From positions 1 through 14,839 of the forward strand of contig CAAAJI010001049.1 of assembly GCA_900642245.1 (NCBI GenBank): DNA of 14,839 nucleotides. Reading direction: 5' to 3'. Position numbers and translations under genes: made by a program. Each line of letters starts with the position of its first letter. The first letter of the stretch is position 1. The stretch comes from Fragilaria radians. Taxonomy: Eukaryota; Bacillariophyta; Fragilariophyceae; Fragilariales; Fragilariaceae. Below, piece after piece: positions 12,585 through 14,839 of the stretch. The notes beneath the pieces were generated by a model. That model saw only the letters and a list, made by a program, of their open reading frames with translations. It searched no databases and was not told the DNA's origin.

Positions 12585-13871
12585 TTACTTGTTCTTCAGG
12601 TCCGCCTCGAATGCCCGGTTGAACTCGCCCCGATAAACTGCGCCAGCCGGTCCGCCGCCGGGATTGAGCTGAGCTAAGAAGATCGCGATGCCGCGGCGGG
12701 AGGGATCGACTGTCATTAGTGTGCTGCTCGAGCCCAGAGCTGAAAAAGTGCCGGGCGGGCCGATGTCGCTCTTCACCCTAGGCAAAACGACCGCCGCGCC
12801 GGCACCGAACCCTCCGGTGGGTCCGTAGGTGACGCCCGCCGGGAGAAGATTGGACAATGCTAGCTTAGCAGTCGCATCCTTCATAACCCGAACCCGGCTC
12901 AATCTGCCGTGTCCGCGCAGCATGGCCGCGAAGCGTGCCATGTCGTGAGCCGAGCTCACCAGTCCCCCTCCACCCGAAATTAAGGTTGGCGGCCGAAGCC
13001 ACACACTGTCGCGACCTTCATCGACCACGGTGATGCCTTGAGGTGTTTTCTCATAGAAAGTAGTCAAACGGGATACATCGGATCGCCGAATCTGGAACCC
13101 GGTTGAGGGCATGTTCAGAGGGTCAAAGATTCGCTGACGCATGAACTCGTCGAGACCACGCCCCGACGCCCGCTCGATGACGGCACCGATCACGTCCACG
13201 CCGATTGAGTAGTTCCAGGCAGTGCCGGGCTCGACCAGCAGTGGGACTTCGGCAACCTCTCTAACCAGGGCATCCAGGCCCCTTACCTGCGGCCCAAATC
13301 CGGGACGGAGATTGCGCTTGCCGTAGGAGCCCGGCGTCAGCCCCCGACGGCGGTAATCGTTGCTGATCGGATTGTTGCCAAGAAACGGCAGCCAGTTAGA
13401 CATGCCTGACGAGTGAGTAATAAGCTGGCGCATCGTGATCAGCTTATCGGTTGGCCTCGATTGCAAACCGTTCTTGGGATCAAGCGCCACGCGCATGACG
13501 GCAAGCTCCGGCAGGAAGTCTCTGACCGGTTGGTCGAGCGCGATCCTTCCGTCTTCCACTAGCAACATGGCCGCGACCCCGGTGAAGGGCTTGGTTAGAG
13601 AGTAAATGCGGAACAGGCTGTGTTCGTCCACCGGCTTCGTCGTGTCGAAGGCCAGCGTGCCCGCCGACAGGAACGAAACGGGGGCGTCTCCGAAGGACAG
13701 AGCGGCGGAGACACCGGCGTAGCGCCGCTCCGCGACATAGCCATCGAGAAGCGAAACAACTGCTGGCCACTTCCCGCTTTTGACGGCACCAGGGCGCGCG
13801 TGAGCCACTTGTGGAAAAAGAATGGCAGCGCTTAATCCTGCTAGAGCTTCGCGCCTGCACACCATCGCCAT
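12585..13871 (-). CDS. Exported serine hydrolase, family VIII esterase-like
   Basis: A 428-residue hydrolase of the beta-lactamase/penicillin-binding fold, best described as family VIII esterase-like (EstB type). It starts M-A-M-V-C-R-R-E-A-L-A-G-L-S-A-A-I-L-F, which looks like a twin-arginine (Tat) signal peptide, cut near A-H-A. Catalytic features are S-L-T-K at 91-94 (Ser91 nucleophile), followed by P-F-T-G; the I-T-H-S-S-G-M-S motif (151-158); and the Tyr in W-N-Y-S-I (219-223), where lactamases have Y-x-N but family VIII esterases often have Y-S-x. The third motif (H-G-G or W-G-G) is not clear; G-S-S-S-T (380-384) occupies its place. The frame ends well within normal family length. AGGAG lies eight bases before the ATG. 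It converges with the M20 gene across the palindrome, and is likely extracytoplasmic. Confidence 0.9.
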   Translation of the reverse strand: MAMVCRREALAGLSAAILFPQVAHARPGAVKSGKWPAVVSLLDGYVAERRYAGVSAALSFGDAPVSFLSAGTLAFDTTKPVDEHSLFRIYSLTKPFTGVAAMLLVEDGRIALDQPVRDFLPELAVMRVALDPKNGLQSRPTDKLITMRQLITHSSGMSNWLPFLGNNPISNDYRRRGLTPGSYGKRNLRPGFGPQVRGLDALVREVAEVPLLVEPGTAWNYSIGVDVIGAVIERASGRGLDEFMRQRIFDPLNMPSTGFQIRRSDVSRLTTFYEKTPQGITVVDEGRDSVWLRPPTLISGGGGLVSSAHDMARFAAMLRGHGRLSRVRVMKDATAKLALSNLLPAGVTYGPTGGFGAGAAVVLPRVKSDIGPPGTFSALGSSSTLMTVDPSRRGIAIFLAQLNPGGGPAGAVYRGEFNRAFEADLKNK

Positions 13872-13942
13872 GGCATTGCTCCTCGACTCGAGACAAGGTG
13901 GCTGTGAAACAAGCTTAGCATATCCGGAAGGATTACGGGCTG

Positions 13943-13994
13943 ATGTTTACTTTGGTCGAATGCGGGCCGTCAGGTAAGGGTGGAAAGCGGACAC
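13943..13994. repeat. Intergenic repeat copy (GGGTGGAAAGCGGACA)
   Basis: GGGTGGAAAGCGGACA at 13978-13993 is identical to 8833-8848, and ATGTTTACTTTGGTCGAA at 13943-13960 is a diverged opposite arm. The copy lies between the 5' end of the esterase gene and the 3' end of the membrane-anchored protein gene. Confidence 0.65.
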
Positions 13995-14026
13995 TGGCTG
14001 AACGTGCACGAGCCGATCAACGTGCC

Positions 14027-14776
14027 CTACAATTGCACTTTGAAGGGCTTAACGCACTTGCCCCGGAATGCACGCTGCGTGGCCTCCACTTCGGCCAATT
14101 CACGCTGCAAATTTGTGCGTGAGAAATCGAGACGCATCGTCCGCACCTCGTCGATCAGTCTCTCGCCATCAAGTAAAGTCGTTGCGTTCAACCAATCGAG
14201 CCTTCCAAGCGCAGCCAGGGCTTGGTGGCGCGCCGTAGCGTCAAGCTGAGTGTCGAAGCTGAGGTATAATAATTGGGGAAAGACCTGATGTTCGATTTCA
14301 TTATCTTTACGCAGGCCTTCCATGATTGCGTAGATCCTTGAAAAGCCTGCCACCCGTTCGCGCGGCATATGGCTGAAGACATCGCCATTCTGGGCCGATC
14401 CCCAGACATCATCATTCCATTTGCGATTCGGCGTACGATAGGCGGCTGGCATACTTTTTACGGCAACCGCTGATTGTTGCACGGGCATTGGGGACCCATG
14501 CCAGGACCCTTGATTGGAACTAACCTCGCCGACGAGATAGGTCAGTCGATCGCCTAGGCAGCTACCAACCATTTGGCGCTCGCTGGCATGCACGATGGAC
14601 TCAGCGATTTCGATTGTCAGCACCTCCTCGATGAGCCGTACCTCGTCACGCCAGCGAAGCGCCTCTACAGCTTGTTGGGCGCCAAGCGCGATCACGACGC
14701 CAAGGACGACGATCGCTAGCTCCCAAGCAACCGCATTCCAGCCGTTCGGCGGGTTCAATTTCAATAATCTGAACAT
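14027..14776 (-). CDS. Membrane-anchored protein of unknown function
   Basis: A 249-residue protein I cannot assign firmly; it resembles the group of bacterial proteins (DUF6090-like) that have one N-terminal transmembrane helix followed by a soluble, mostly helical domain. The helix (about residues 17-34, A-W-E-L-A-I-V-V-L-G-V-V-I-A-L-G-A-Q) is preceded by a few basic residues, so the bulk is probably periplasmic. E-A-L-R-W-R-D-E-V follows the helix, and a long helical region includes R-L-I-E-E-V-L-T-I-E-I. Three cysteines are present in the whole frame when begun at 14812; the shorter start at 14776 (M-F-R-L-L-K-L-N-P-P) is preferred because of a G-run ribosome-binding site (GGGGGG) about six bases upstream. 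Near the C-terminus a charged helix, R-E-L-A-E-V-E-A-T-Q, may be a coiled coil. No function is inferred. Confidence 0.75.
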   Translation of the reverse strand: MFRLLKLNPPNGWNAVAWELAIVVLGVVIALGAQQAVEALRWRDEVRLIEEVLTIEIAESIVHASERQMVGSCLGDRLTYLVGEVSSNQGSWHGSPMPVQQSAVAVKSMPAAYRTPNRKWNDDVWGSAQNGDVFSHMPRERVAGFSRIYAIMEGLRKDNEIEHQVFPQLLYLSFDTQLDATARHQALAALGRLDWLNATTLLDGERLIDEVRTMRLDFSRTNLQRELAEVEATQRAFRGKCVKPFKVQL

Positions 14777-14839
14777 TGGCGCCCCCCGGGAAAGTTTGGC
14801 ACAGCCTTTCATAGCTGGCGAAGGTCCGCAACGGGCGAA

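Noticed and set aside
7168..13994. CRISPR array
   Set aside because: The repeats are diverged, irregularly spaced by whole genes, and carry no spacer pattern or cas gene.

Overview
The window looks like chromosomal DNA of a sphingomonad (Alphaproteobacteria, Sphingomonadales; Sphingomonas, Novosphingobium or Sphingopyxis type). This rests on moderately high GC, the DUF3489/DUF2924 recombinase-associated pair, DUF2853, DUF3597 and DUF937 proteins, a short integrase type I associate with sphingomonads, and an intergenic repeat built around AATGTCCGCTTT, which I recall as common in these genomes. Genus or species cannot be given from the sequence alone.

Layout. (1) 1-1466: left edge with the 5' end of a DUF2924 gene and a complete DUF3489 gene (minus strand, usually linked to a phage-like recombinase), about 350 bases without a gene, a small unknown protein, and a 162-residue protein carrying an R-N-x-x-x-H motif like that of HEPN domains. 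(2) 1544-5594: a compact set of stress and envelope genes: a DUF937 protein (minus), the mechanosensitive channel MscL, then a tight trio (DUF937/YidB-like protein, dodecin, and an unusual DUF2853-transmembrane-OmpA fusion), a small lipoprotein, and a convergent DUF3597 gene. Strong hairpins separate these units. (3) 5927-7664: a small exported unknown protein, a tyrosine-recombinase pseudogene with two compensating frameshifts, and a SpoIIAA-like (STAS-type) protein. (4) 7727-8670: a flavin split-barrel (pyridoxamine-phosphate-oxidase-like) protein and a small unknown protein with a TTG start. (5) 8877-13871: two exported serine hydrolases of the beta-lactamase/family VIII esterase fold, on either side of an exported AbgB-like M20 amidohydrolase. 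One hydrolase is divergent from the M20 gene and the other convergent with it. (6) 14027-14776: a membrane-anchored unknown protein.

How the genes may work together (inference). The 2.1-5.6 kb block reads as hardware for osmotic, envelope and oxidative stress: MscL releases solutes, the OmpA fusion could tie a cytoplasmic DUF2853 domain to peptidoglycan, and dodecin buffers flavin. The 8.9-13.9 kb block reads as an exported hydrolase set for amides, esters or peptides.

The right half (6.4 kb onward) differs from the left in having diverged copies of one intergenic repeat between most of its genes, two of them folded into nested palindromes. Together with the decayed integrase this suggests an accessory, rearranged segment. 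The best candidates for something new are the DUF2853-TM-OmpA fusion beside dodecin, the repeat family, and the HEPN-like orphan.
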